This document shows, one piece after another, positions 42,401 through 49,700 of a DNA stretch of 64,000 nucleotides. This stretch comes from a candidate division Hyd24-12 bacterium UBA6080. GTDB lineage: Bacteria > Fermentibacterota > Fermentibacteria > Fermentibacterales > JCC-6. The notes beneath the pieces were generated by a model. That model saw only the letters and a list, made by a program, of their open reading frames with translations, was not told where the DNA came from and did not search any database. The position numbers were made by a program, and so were the translations under genes. Location: contig DIXM01000004.1 of NCBI GenBank assembly GCA_002436025.1, forward strand, positions 15,896-79,895. The letters are read 5' to 3'. The stretch's first letter is position 1; each line of letters begins with the position of its first letter.

Positions 42401-42499
42401 GAGGTCGGGATACTCGCCGCCCTTTTTGAGAGGCACGGCTGCAAACTGGATCGTCTTCCCTCCCGTGCCCTCCGACTGCGCTTTCCTGTCGTGGAGTAG
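39425..42499 (+). CDS. Multi-PAS/GAF sensor protein with degenerate kinase core
   Basis: A 1024-aa soluble protein. PAS-like domains start near residues 100 (LPAGVISIDHAGLVRHCNRA), 222 (SEAGILMFDAKGRILLANRA), 505 (LPLPAFLFSESGEVLLWND) and 745 (PGGLLMVTDSHGKVLFSN), with GAF-like stretches between. The last 180 residues have a helix pair and then an ATPase-like fold, but the phospho-His motif is absent. The N-box reads RVMARLLCMAGNREG and no DxGxG box exists. So it is a sensor without phosphotransfer. ATG at 39425 has GGAG 9 nt upstream. No response regulator or output domain is adjacent. Confidence 0.72.
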   Translation: MQNGANGWVRIACNRLTGSLSVSGDCLGVLGTSPETLSLAADARPFLPSVVRRALEDTSVPFREDRQAGLIVTTTESLSEVVVVVAMIREEIDSVYPDLPAGVISIDHAGLVRHCNRAMVEMFGIDAQGSIGSEVSRVLPQPVLYSWGSVIKSVMMGHQVKVEFLPVAGRKNSGMLVRGGAGIVGLFHDITEALETEKRLRAVQKMNQAIFSASEAGILMFDAKGRILLANRAMARITGMSNSLVGMHVMEVFPDECLKWVDRSSKKLLARPGKGATSGDMEWMNSSGETRVVRLSLQSITDDSGIVTHVMGYVDDITDQVQGMKRLETLGRSLDYMGRLTALLPGSGRQDSGSAGLIREILEADAIAVYINDPFSGLILSDGDGAWPDGLPPGDYAELRLSPFAGYEEGFRMLTGERLGVLKGLFARGLVYTLGGADNPLGYIVALYSTDQTAMHREASVGELAAALLTSGLLLHREHSESEKLAYLLRGRDRFLEDLFLKLPLPAFLFSESGEVLLWNDDMTLMAGEDAISQTVQRQQRSLERMLAGAGSLSDVLRRFSRGESIIQHSFTPVTGEPKEGYILQLRKVRSFGRGTDESCFLAAVLPEDGSQPEACASSRLLGSLIDVYEGSEPEKVMRRAALGAMKLSGAEAVRLTVDRVGQVQIPPDDWKTDADWESEVKLDGDRLAFQFIGGGRTSHIDVLGKSLLRIMGRMNSVLSPTALEKITGVPGGLLMVTDSHGKVLFSNWPRIVFGDRSFATIEGLLGEAPSWDVLASLRAVGKCVWQHSSVGPVRGIALSRESFARTLWYPDSCLESTETGEDESRLSLVLVEFLLAYVRRARSSMEAMKEMLEGRDALGNLSNTLILDHGSAHDVLEVLRITIGATSAKARPMTVEECLHVASGFLRSSGVRVPDMTIPDVLPHVVVDPEWTGRVMARLLCMAGNREGCIALGTEERWVTIELPVFLESEEIPDPDETAACLMESFLDQRVEVGILAALFERHGCKLDRLPSRALRLRFPVVE

Positions 42500-42549
42500 C
42501 GCACCAGCTGTATATTAGCACCCCACTTGGTCGTGAATGGAGGAACCGA

Positions 42550-45000
42550 TTGGACAGCTTTGACTTCAGGGATATGGAGAGAAGATGGTCCCCGTTCTGG
42601 GAACGGATGAACCTTTACGCGACGGGGCAGGACCCGGATAGTCCCAACTTCTACTGCCTCGACTACTTTCCCTATCCCTCCGGTGCCGGGCTGTCTGTCG
42701 GCCATTGCCGCAATTACATCCCAACCGATGTTATCTCCCGCAAGAAGCGCATGGCCGGGGTGAACGTGCTGCATCCCATGGGCTGGGACGCCTTCGGCCA
42801 ACCCGCGGAGGAGTATGCGATCAAGACCGGCATACACCCCGCAGAGGTGACCAGGACAAACACCGATACCTATCGAAGGCAGATGAAGCTCTTCGAGGCG
42901 GGTTACGACTGGAGCCGGGAGATCGATTCAAGCAGCCCTGACTACTACCGCTGGACGCAGTTTTTCTTCCTGCTGCTCTTTGACAGGGGGCTGGCCTACC
43001 AGAGTGACGGGTTCCAGATGTACTGCCCCGCATGCAGGATAGTCCTGTCCAATGAAGAGGCTGCGGGCGGGGTATGCTGGCGATGCAGCGGAAGTGTAAC
43101 AAGAAAAAGGCTTCCCCAATGGTACTTTAGGATTACCGACTATGCCCAGAGGCTTCTTGACGACCTTTCGGGGCTTGACTGGCCCGAAGGCATCAAGGCC
43201 ATGCAGAGGAACTGGATCGGCAGGTCAGAAGGCGCCGAGGTTGTCTTTCCTGTTGCGCTTCCCGGGGGTGACACGCTTAACATGCCTGTCTACACCACCA
43301 GGATCGACACCATCTTCGGAGCCACCTTCTGTGTGATGGCGCCGGAACACCCGGACCTCCAGGCTGTAACCACACCGGAAAAACGGGCTGAAGTCTCGAG
43401 CTATCTTAAGCTGGTAGCAGCGAGGAGCGACACCGACCGTCAGGCAGACACCGGGCGCGACAAGACCGGCGTCTTCACGGGTTCACATGCACTGAATCCT
43501 TTCACCGGCGAGAAAATCCCCCTCTGGGTGGCAGATTACGTTCTCGGAGGCTACGGGACCGCTGCCATCATGGCCGTGCCCGGCCACGATCAGCGGGATC
43601 ACGACTTCGCGAAGAGATTCAGCCTGCCCATACTCGAGGTGATCGCTCCCGAAGGAGTTCCACGGGGTGTGGATGAAGCGGCGACCGAGGCCGACGGGAT
43701 ACTGATCAACAGCGGCGCCTTCTCGGGTCTCTCCTCCGACAGCGCACGGCACGTGATGGCTGAGCACGCCAGGGAAAAGGGCTTTGGACACCCCGAGGTC
43801 CGCTTCAGGATCAGGGACTGGCTCGTGAGCCGTCAAAGGTACTGGGGGGCACCCATTCCCATCATCCACTGCGCGAAGTGCGGCCCCGTACCCGACCGGA
43901 ACCTTCCCGTCCTGCTGCCCGATGTGGACGGATTCCAGCCCGACGAGTCGGGTCTGTCACCTCTGGCCAGGTCCACCGGGTGGATGAAGACCACTTGTCC
44001 GAAGTGCGGAGGGCCGGGAGAGCGGGAGACCAGCACAATGGCCGGCTTCGCCTGCTCAAGCTGGTACTTCCTTAGATTCGCCTCACCGGGGGAGAAGGAC
44101 AGACCCTTCGACCCGGAAGAGGTGAAGAAGTGGCTTCCCGTTGACATGTACGTTGGGGGAGCCGAACACGCAGTAATGCATCTCATCTACGCCAGGTTCT
44201 TCACCAAGGTGATGTACGACGCGGGAATGGTGGACTTCACCGAGCCCTTCACCTGCCTCAAGAACCAGGGGATGCTGCTCAGCTACGATCACCAGAAGAT
44301 GTCCAAGAGCAAGGGCAACGTGGTTACACCTGACGAAGTCGTTGAGAAGTACGGCGCTGATGCCCTCAGGCTGTACATTCTCTTCATGGGCCCATTTGAG
44401 GCCGAGCTGGAATGGAGCGAGGAGGGGATTTCGGGGACATACAGGTTCGTGAAGAGGATATGGAAGCTCTTTCAGCACCCCCTTGAACCTGCTGAACCCA
44501 ACCCGGCCCTTCAGAAGGAGATCAGGTACAACCTTGCGAAGACCGTTCGCAAGGTCACGGAAGACATTGACTCGTTCCAGTTCAATACCGCAGTGGCGGC
44601 CCTGATGGAGTTCATCAACTTCATGGCTTCACATCGGGAGAGTGCCGGTTCGGCGGCCGCGGAGTGGGACGCCGCCCGGAAGGACGTGCTGGTGCTTCTG
44701 GCCCCCATGGCACCCTTCATTGCCGAGGAGCTGTGGCACAGGCTGGGGTATCCCGGCGAGACCATACACAGGGCGCAGTGGCCCGTTCTCAAAGAAGACG
44801 ACCTGACGCAGGATACTGTTGAGATAGCCATCCAGGTCATGGGAAAGCTGCGGGGCAGGATGACCGTACCCAGTGGAGCGGATAACGGAACGATCGAGGC
44901 GCTTGCCCTGTCGAACCCCAGGATAGCGGAGATCCTGGCAGGCGCTAAGCCCAGACGGGTGATCGTTGTACCCGGGAGCCTGGTGAACATCATTCCATAG
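42550..45000 (+). CDS. leuS: Leucyl-tRNA synthetase
   Basis: An 816-aa class I synthetase. The HIGH-equivalent is YPSGAGLSVGHCRNY, the editing domain is present (VYTTRIDTIFGATFCVM), MSKSKGNVV is the KMSKS loop and the anticodon domain ends the chain. It is on the short side for bacterial LeuRS but no domain is missing. TTG start at 42550 with GGAGG 6 nt upstream. The leuS transcript likely ends at the hairpin at 45011. Confidence 0.96.
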   Translation: MDSFDFRDMERRWSPFWERMNLYATGQDPDSPNFYCLDYFPYPSGAGLSVGHCRNYIPTDVISRKKRMAGVNVLHPMGWDAFGQPAEEYAIKTGIHPAEVTRTNTDTYRRQMKLFEAGYDWSREIDSSSPDYYRWTQFFFLLLFDRGLAYQSDGFQMYCPACRIVLSNEEAAGGVCWRCSGSVTRKRLPQWYFRITDYAQRLLDDLSGLDWPEGIKAMQRNWIGRSEGAEVVFPVALPGGDTLNMPVYTTRIDTIFGATFCVMAPEHPDLQAVTTPEKRAEVSSYLKLVAARSDTDRQADTGRDKTGVFTGSHALNPFTGEKIPLWVADYVLGGYGTAAIMAVPGHDQRDHDFAKRFSLPILEVIAPEGVPRGVDEAATEADGILINSGAFSGLSSDSARHVMAEHAREKGFGHPEVRFRIRDWLVSRQRYWGAPIPIIHCAKCGPVPDRNLPVLLPDVDGFQPDESGLSPLARSTGWMKTTCPKCGGPGERETSTMAGFACSSWYFLRFASPGEKDRPFDPEEVKKWLPVDMYVGGAEHAVMHLIYARFFTKVMYDAGMVDFTEPFTCLKNQGMLLSYDHQKMSKSKGNVVTPDEVVEKYGADALRLYILFMGPFEAELEWSEEGISGTYRFVKRIWKLFQHPLEPAEPNPALQKEIRYNLAKTVRKVTEDIDSFQFNTAVAALMEFINFMASHRESAGSAAAEWDAARKDVLVLLAPMAPFIAEELWHRLGYPGETIHRAQWPVLKEDDLTQDTVEIAIQVMGKLRGRMTVPSGADNGTIEALALSNPRIAEILAGAKPRRVIVVPGSLVNIIP

Positions 45001-45010
45001 GCATCCCTTG

Positions 45011-45055
45011 AAAAACCCCTCTCCCGTGCCGTACTTACAAGGGAGAGGGGGTTTT
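45011..45055 (+). terminator. Hairpin ending leuS and covering the comM ribosome site
   Basis: AAAACCCC-TCTCCC pairs with GGGAGA-GGGGGTTTT with one bulged base, loop about 15 nt, then TTTTC. The right arm contains GGGAGAGGGGG, which is the Shine-Dalgarno of comM (ATG 45057), so the structure could both terminate leuS and hide the comM start. Confidence 0.65.
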
Positions 45056-45056
45056 C

Positions 45057-46586
45057 ATGCTGGCTCTTGCCAGAACTGTCGGGCTTGTGGGCATCGAGGC
45101 CTTCCCCGTCGACGTCGAAGTCGACATGAGCAGGGGCCTGCCCAGCTTTTCCATGGTGGGCCTGCCCGACAATTCCGTCCGGGAAAGCCGTGAGAGGGTG
45201 CAGGCCGCGATAGCCAACTCCGGGTTTTCTCTTCCACCAAAAAAACTGACCGTCAATCTGGCTCCCGCGGGGAGGAAGAAAGAAGGCCCCTCCTTCGATC
45301 TGCCCATCGCGGTCGGCCTCCTGGCAGCCGGGGGTTTCGTCAGTGCAGCCAGGGTGGAACGCTTCGCATATGCGGGCGAACTCGCGCTCGACGGCAGGGT
45401 AAGACCCGTCCGGGGCATGCTGCCCATGGCATCGGGGATCACCACCGGGCTCGAAGGCCTCTTCGTTCCGGCCGAAAACGCCTCCGAAGCAGCCATCTCC
45501 TCACCAGCAAGGGTGATCCCGGTCCGGTCCCTTCAGGACGTGGCAAACTGGCTCCAGGGCGCCGAGGGCCTCTTTCCCGAACTCCCAGCCCCCGAACTGA
45601 CCGAGCCTCCCGTTTACAGGGTCGACTTCGCCGAGGTCCACGGTCAGCTTCAGGCCCGAAGGGCACTCGAGATAGCAGCCGCAGGCGGCCACAACCTGCT
45701 CATGATCGGCCCGCCGGGCGCCGGGAAGACCATGCTCGCCCAAAGGCTCCCCACCATCCTTCCCCCGCTCACCAAGACCGAAGCCATCGAGACCACGATG
45801 ATCCACAGCGTAGCGGGCCTTCTTCCCGAGGGGGTGGCACTTGTACGGGAAAGGCCGTTCCGCTCCCCCCACCACACCGTGTCCACCCCGGGCCTCATAG
45901 GGGGAGGCTCAAACCCCAGGCCCGGCGAGGTCAGCCTGGCCCACAACGGGGTCCTCTTCCTCGACGAACTGCCCGAGTTCAACCGAAGCGCCCTCGAAGC
46001 CATGCGCCAGCCCATGGAATCATGCCGGGTAACGGTATCGCGGGCAGTCACCTCCACCGACTTCCCGGCAAGGTTCATGCTTCTGGCCGCCATGAACCCC
46101 TGCCCCTGCGGCTATCTCACCCACCCCTCCCGGGCGTGCAACTGCAGCTCATCGCAGGTTCAGCGCTACCTCGCAAAAATATCAGGCCCCCTGCTCGACC
46201 GCATCGACATTCACCTCGAGGTATCGCCCCTCGAGAGCAAACACCTCGGCCCCGAAACCGAGCCCGGAGAACCCTCGCTTCCAATGAGGGAGCGGGTAGC
46301 AACGGCAAGGGCGATTCAGGGCGAAAGGTATGCGGGGATGAACGATGTTTTCTGCAATGCCGGCATGCCCCCGTCACTGTTGCGGAAACACTGCTCCATC
46401 GATCCTGCGGGCAGAAAACTTCTCGACACCGCCGCATCACGCTTCGGTTTCTCCGCCAGGGCCTATTGCAGGGCGCTCAGGGTGTCACGAACCATCGCCG
46501 ACCTCGAAGGCGAAGACCGCATCAACGCAACCCACGTCGCCGAGGCCGTGCAGTTCAGAGCACTCGAGAAGGATTACTGGGTGTAG
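45057..46586 (+). CDS. comM: Magnesium-chelatase-like AAA ATPase, YifB/ComM family
   Basis: A 509-aa helicase-like protein involved in branch migration during natural transformation in proteobacteria. N-terminal ChlI-like domain (GLPSFSMVGLPDNSVRESRE), Walker A GPPGAGKTMLAQRL, Walker B GVLFLDELPEF, and the C-terminal cysteine cluster CPCGY with CNCSSSQV. Length is typical. Spacing from leuS is 56 bp with an overlapping hairpin. Its presence hints at DNA uptake or recombination but no competence genes are near. Confidence 0.94.
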   Translation: MLALARTVGLVGIEAFPVDVEVDMSRGLPSFSMVGLPDNSVRESRERVQAAIANSGFSLPPKKLTVNLAPAGRKKEGPSFDLPIAVGLLAAGGFVSAARVERFAYAGELALDGRVRPVRGMLPMASGITTGLEGLFVPAENASEAAISSPARVIPVRSLQDVANWLQGAEGLFPELPAPELTEPPVYRVDFAEVHGQLQARRALEIAAAGGHNLLMIGPPGAGKTMLAQRLPTILPPLTKTEAIETTMIHSVAGLLPEGVALVRERPFRSPHHTVSTPGLIGGGSNPRPGEVSLAHNGVLFLDELPEFNRSALEAMRQPMESCRVTVSRAVTSTDFPARFMLLAAMNPCPCGYLTHPSRACNCSSSQVQRYLAKISGPLLDRIDIHLEVSPLESKHLGPETEPGEPSLPMRERVATARAIQGERYAGMNDVFCNAGMPPSLLRKHCSIDPAGRKLLDTAASRFGFSARAYCRALRVSRTIADLEGEDRINATHVAEAVQFRALEKDYWV

Positions 46587-46591
46587 GGAAA

Positions 46592-46613
46592 GGGGCGCCC
46601 GGGTGGGCGCCCC
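46592..46613. terminator. GC-rich hairpin between converging comM and protease genes
   Basis: GGGGCGCCC-GGGT-GGGCGCCCC, a perfect 9-bp stem. No T-run; it may stop both transcripts. Confidence 0.45.
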
Positions 46614-46632
46614 CTGTAGAGCCTTACTGAGA

Positions 46633-49005
46633 CTACCTGATCACCATTAAGCCAGTGGTGGCGGTGAAGTCACCGGCAACGACCCTGACCCTGTAGGCGC
46701 CGTTGGGAACCGGCGACCCTGAAGGTCCCACAAGATCCCAGGTGAGGGTGTGGGCGCCTGCGGGAAGCTCGCCCTGGTTGACGGTTGTTACCAGGCGTCC
46801 GCTGATGTCGTAGACCTGCATGCTCACAACGGAAGCACCGGCAAGGTCGACGGGGATCGAAACGAATGATGCAGCGGGGCTGGGATAAGGCATGCCCACG
46901 CTGTTCTCGAACCCGGAGATGCCTTCGGCCGAGTGCTCGATCTCGGTTCCCGAAACCGTTGCTGTTCCGAGATAGGTCAGGTGGTTCTGCTTCCAGGCCG
47001 TGACGTACATCGTTCCAGTGGAACCCGGAGTTGGCGTGAATGTTGCCTGTCCCGACGAGTTGGTCGTGGCAACGAGGAAGACGTCGGCGGTCTCGAAGCT
47101 GGTGCCCTTGTAGAGGGTAACCCTTGCGCCGTTTACCGGAGAGCCGCCCGCTGTAACGGTAACGGTGAAGCTGCCGCCAGTGAAGGTGGAGGGGTGGGAG
47201 CCGCTTAGCTGTGAGGGGGATGCCGACCACAGCGGAAGTTCGGGGCAGCCGAAAAGGTTGTACTCCATAATGCACCAGTGACGGTAAGCACTGGATGGGG
47301 GGCAAATGCTGTAACGACCCATGAAGTGCATGCCGCCGAGGGTGTTCTGGCCGCTTATGAAGTGGCTGTAGTAGATCTTCTGGCAGAGCACTTCGCTGTC
47401 GCCGTTCCCGGGGCTGCTGGGGTTGCCCCAGCCATACCTGGCGCATGCGCCTCCGAAACCGCCGCCGTTGACGTTGGAGGTCCAGGCGTCAAGCATGCAC
47501 TCGACTCCGTCGAGGTGGCCGATAAGGCAGCTTATGCTGTTCCAGATCGCGGGGAGGCCACCCGAAGATATGTTGGTAAGGGCCAGAATGTTGCCGTTGG
47601 TGAAGCTGCCGCCGGGAACGCCGAAGGACTGCTCGCTCCCGTGAGCAGCCACATAGACGTGGTGGGGTCCCGCGTTGAACATGGCGTTGGTGGCGGCCCA
47701 GTTGTTGGTGCCGGCGGATTCGTAGCGCTTGTCCTGGCTCCAGCTTCCCGGGATGTAGGCTGAGATGATCTCCGCCCCGGCGCTTCCGTAGCAGCCGGGC
47801 CAGAGCATGGAAGTGCTGTAGCCGATTCGCATCTCGCGCACGGCGGTGGTGGGCTCGTCGGAAAGCGAGACCTGCTCGTATGCCAGAACCTTGTTCACGA
47901 AGGTGTTGGCCTCGGCGGCAGTGTTCACGCTGGCCCTGCCCGTGAAGATGGCGGGGGTGTAGCTCATCTGGTCAATGTTGTACTCGCCCCAAACATTGTT
48001 GTTGTTGGAATCCCAGCGGTCGGCGGCCGGCGCTGTGTCGTTCAGATCGGACCAGTAGTAATCAACGGGAGGATACTCGTTGTAACCGCCGGCGCTGATC
48101 TTTACATCGCGTCCCGCCACCTTGTCGTCGTCGCCGAAGATGAGGGCGTACTCCACGCCGTTGTCACGGGCTTCGTGCAGGAACATCCTGATCTCCTGCT
48201 GAAGGTCGTCACCCGTGTACTGGGCCTGTATTTCTGTGGTGGTTATCACGGTGGCGGGGATGCCCTTGCGGGTCTTCCAGTTTGCAAGGGTGTTGGCCTG
48301 GGTGACGTAGTCGGGGTGGGTGATTATCACGTACTCGCCGAAGGTGAGGTCACGGCTCTCCACGATGGTCGCGCCGCTTGAGTTGACGCCCTCGGGGTTC
48401 ACCACGGCGTTCCGCACGACCTCGGAGGTCCGGGCCTCGCTCTGGGCGCTTCGGACCTGAACCGTCCTCATGGAAGGATCGGCCACGTACTCGACGTTGA
48501 GGTTGACGCTTTCGAGTACTTCGATGGTGCCGTCGGCAGGGTTCCAGCGGACGGGGTATACTGACACCCGGGCGACCGGGAAGCCCAGAAGGACGCTCGA
48601 GCTCTCAAACTTTACGATGGCGTCGGGGAAAGTACCGGTGGAGTTGTAAATGCCGGGGTCGGGACGGGGCATGGGGATTGTGGCGCCTCCCATGAGGCTC
48701 AGGGGGAACTGTTCGGTGGCCGGGAGGATGTTGAACCTGCCCCTCAGAGGTGCATAGATGGCTTCGATGACCGTGACGGAAACCGCCCGGCTCTCAGCGG
48801 GAAGCGCAACCAGAGCTGGCAGAACCGGAAGGGCCGGGGCACCGATCATGGAGAGGGGGTAGGTGGAGGGGGAAGTGACCGTGGTGTATCCCGCGAAATC
48901 GGTCATGACAACCGAAGAACCATCGAATGGTACGGTTACCGTGAGTTCCCCGGCGAATGCCGTTGCCGAGGCGAGAATGATGAGTAAAACAATCTTCATA
49001 GCCAT
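46633..49005 (-). CDS. Gingipain-like (C25) secreted cysteine protease with T9SS-type tail
   Basis: A 790-aa pre-pro-protein. Signal peptide MAMKIVLLIILASATAFA; N-terminal propeptide region to about 215; C25 catalytic domain about 220-610 with His455 in YVAAHGSEQ and Cys493 in SISCLIGHLDG, the dyad order of gingipains; an Ig-like domain (FTVTVTAGGSPVNGARVTLY) and a Por/T9SS C-terminal sorting domain (VSMQVYDISGRLVTT to TTGLMVIR). GGAGG precedes the ATG. Gingipain relatives cleave proteins after Arg or Lys outside the cell. Confidence 0.9.
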   Translation of the reverse strand: MAMKIVLLIILASATAFAGELTVTVPFDGSSVVMTDFAGYTTVTSPSTYPLSMIGAPALPVLPALVALPAESRAVSVTVIEAIYAPLRGRFNILPATEQFPLSLMGGATIPMPRPDPGIYNSTGTFPDAIVKFESSSVLLGFPVARVSVYPVRWNPADGTIEVLESVNLNVEYVADPSMRTVQVRSAQSEARTSEVVRNAVVNPEGVNSSGATIVESRDLTFGEYVIITHPDYVTQANTLANWKTRKGIPATVITTTEIQAQYTGDDLQQEIRMFLHEARDNGVEYALIFGDDDKVAGRDVKISAGGYNEYPPVDYYWSDLNDTAPAADRWDSNNNNVWGEYNIDQMSYTPAIFTGRASVNTAAEANTFVNKVLAYEQVSLSDEPTTAVREMRIGYSTSMLWPGCYGSAGAEIISAYIPGSWSQDKRYESAGTNNWAATNAMFNAGPHHVYVAAHGSEQSFGVPGGSFTNGNILALTNISSGGLPAIWNSISCLIGHLDGVECMLDAWTSNVNGGGFGGACARYGWGNPSSPGNGDSEVLCQKIYYSHFISGQNTLGGMHFMGRYSICPPSSAYRHWCIMEYNLFGCPELPLWSASPSQLSGSHPSTFTGGSFTVTVTAGGSPVNGARVTLYKGTSFETADVFLVATTNSSGQATFTPTPGSTGTMYVTAWKQNHLTYLGTATVSGTEIEHSAEGISGFENSVGMPYPSPAASFVSIPVDLAGASVVSMQVYDISGRLVTTVNQGELPAGAHTLTWDLVGPSGSPVPNGAYRVRVVAGDFTATTGLMVIR

Positions 49006-49047
49006 GGAGGCCTCCGTTTCCGGTCAGGGTTCTTGAAACAACGTTTT

Positions 49048-49076
49048 CTTATAACTCTACCATTACTGAAACGCAA
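49048..49076 (-). promoter_or_regulatory. Promoter of the gingipain-like gene
   Basis: Minus strand TTGCGT (-35), 17-bp spacer, TATAAG (-10), about 43 bp before the ATG at 49005. Confidence 0.45.
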
Positions 49077-49091
49077 TGGTTCCCATGTTGT

Positions 49092-49700
49092 TTACCGCAG
49101 CAAGGGAGTTTCCCTGAGGAGCTCGACCGCGGCGTTCCTGACCGAAACCGAGTCCCATGAGGTCAATGGGGCTGACCAGGCAAGGGTCTGACCCCGGGTG
49201 AAGAGGTTTAGTGAAGAGTCTCCCGCGGCTACGAACCAGGAATATCCGAGGAAGTCTTCCGCCATGGCTGCCTGCTCGGCAATGGGAATGGCCCCGAGGT
49301 TTACGGGGTCGCCGCCGAATGTGAAGCCGTCGTCCTCGAGGGGGAGCAGGAGCTTCTGGAAATACTGGGAGAGGGTCCAGCCGTTTTCACCGGGAAAAAC
49401 GGAAACACCGATGACCGCAGCAGACTCCTGCGGTCCGGTTTGAATTTGCGCCCAGTCTATCCCGGTGCTGTCAACTGTTGATGAAGCCTCGGGCTCAACC
49501 GTCCGGGTTTCTCCCGAATCCCTCACAACATCCCAGATCAAGATACCCGCCACCAGTGCAGCGGCTCCCAGTGCAAGCCAGCCTTCGATGCTCGCGTTTT
49601 CGGAGTCCGAGGATGATCCGCCGCCGGACCCGGCGGGGAAGGCGCCTGCGGTGGTGGACACCAGGAACACCACCGCAGGAATAAGCACGCCGTGCTTCAT
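49092..49700 (-). CDS. Hypothetical exported/membrane-anchored protein
   Basis: A 202-aa protein with a signal peptide (MKHGVLIPAVVFLVSTTAGA), a Ser/Gly-rich linker, a second hydrophobic helix (WLALGAAALVAGILIWDVV) and a soluble C-terminal domain with no recognised motif. Its ATG overlaps the EF-G paralogue stop (ATGA), so the two are translated together, an odd pairing. Function unknown. Confidence 0.65.
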   Translation of the reverse strand: MKHGVLIPAVVFLVSTTAGAFPAGSGGGSSSDSENASIEGWLALGAAALVAGILIWDVVRDSGETRTVEPEASSTVDSTGIDWAQIQTGPQESAAVIGVSVFPGENGWTLSQYFQKLLLPLEDDGFTFGGDPVNLGAIPIAEQAAMAEDFLGYSWFVAAGDSSLNLFTRGQTLAWSAPLTSWDSVSVRNAAVELLRETPLLR

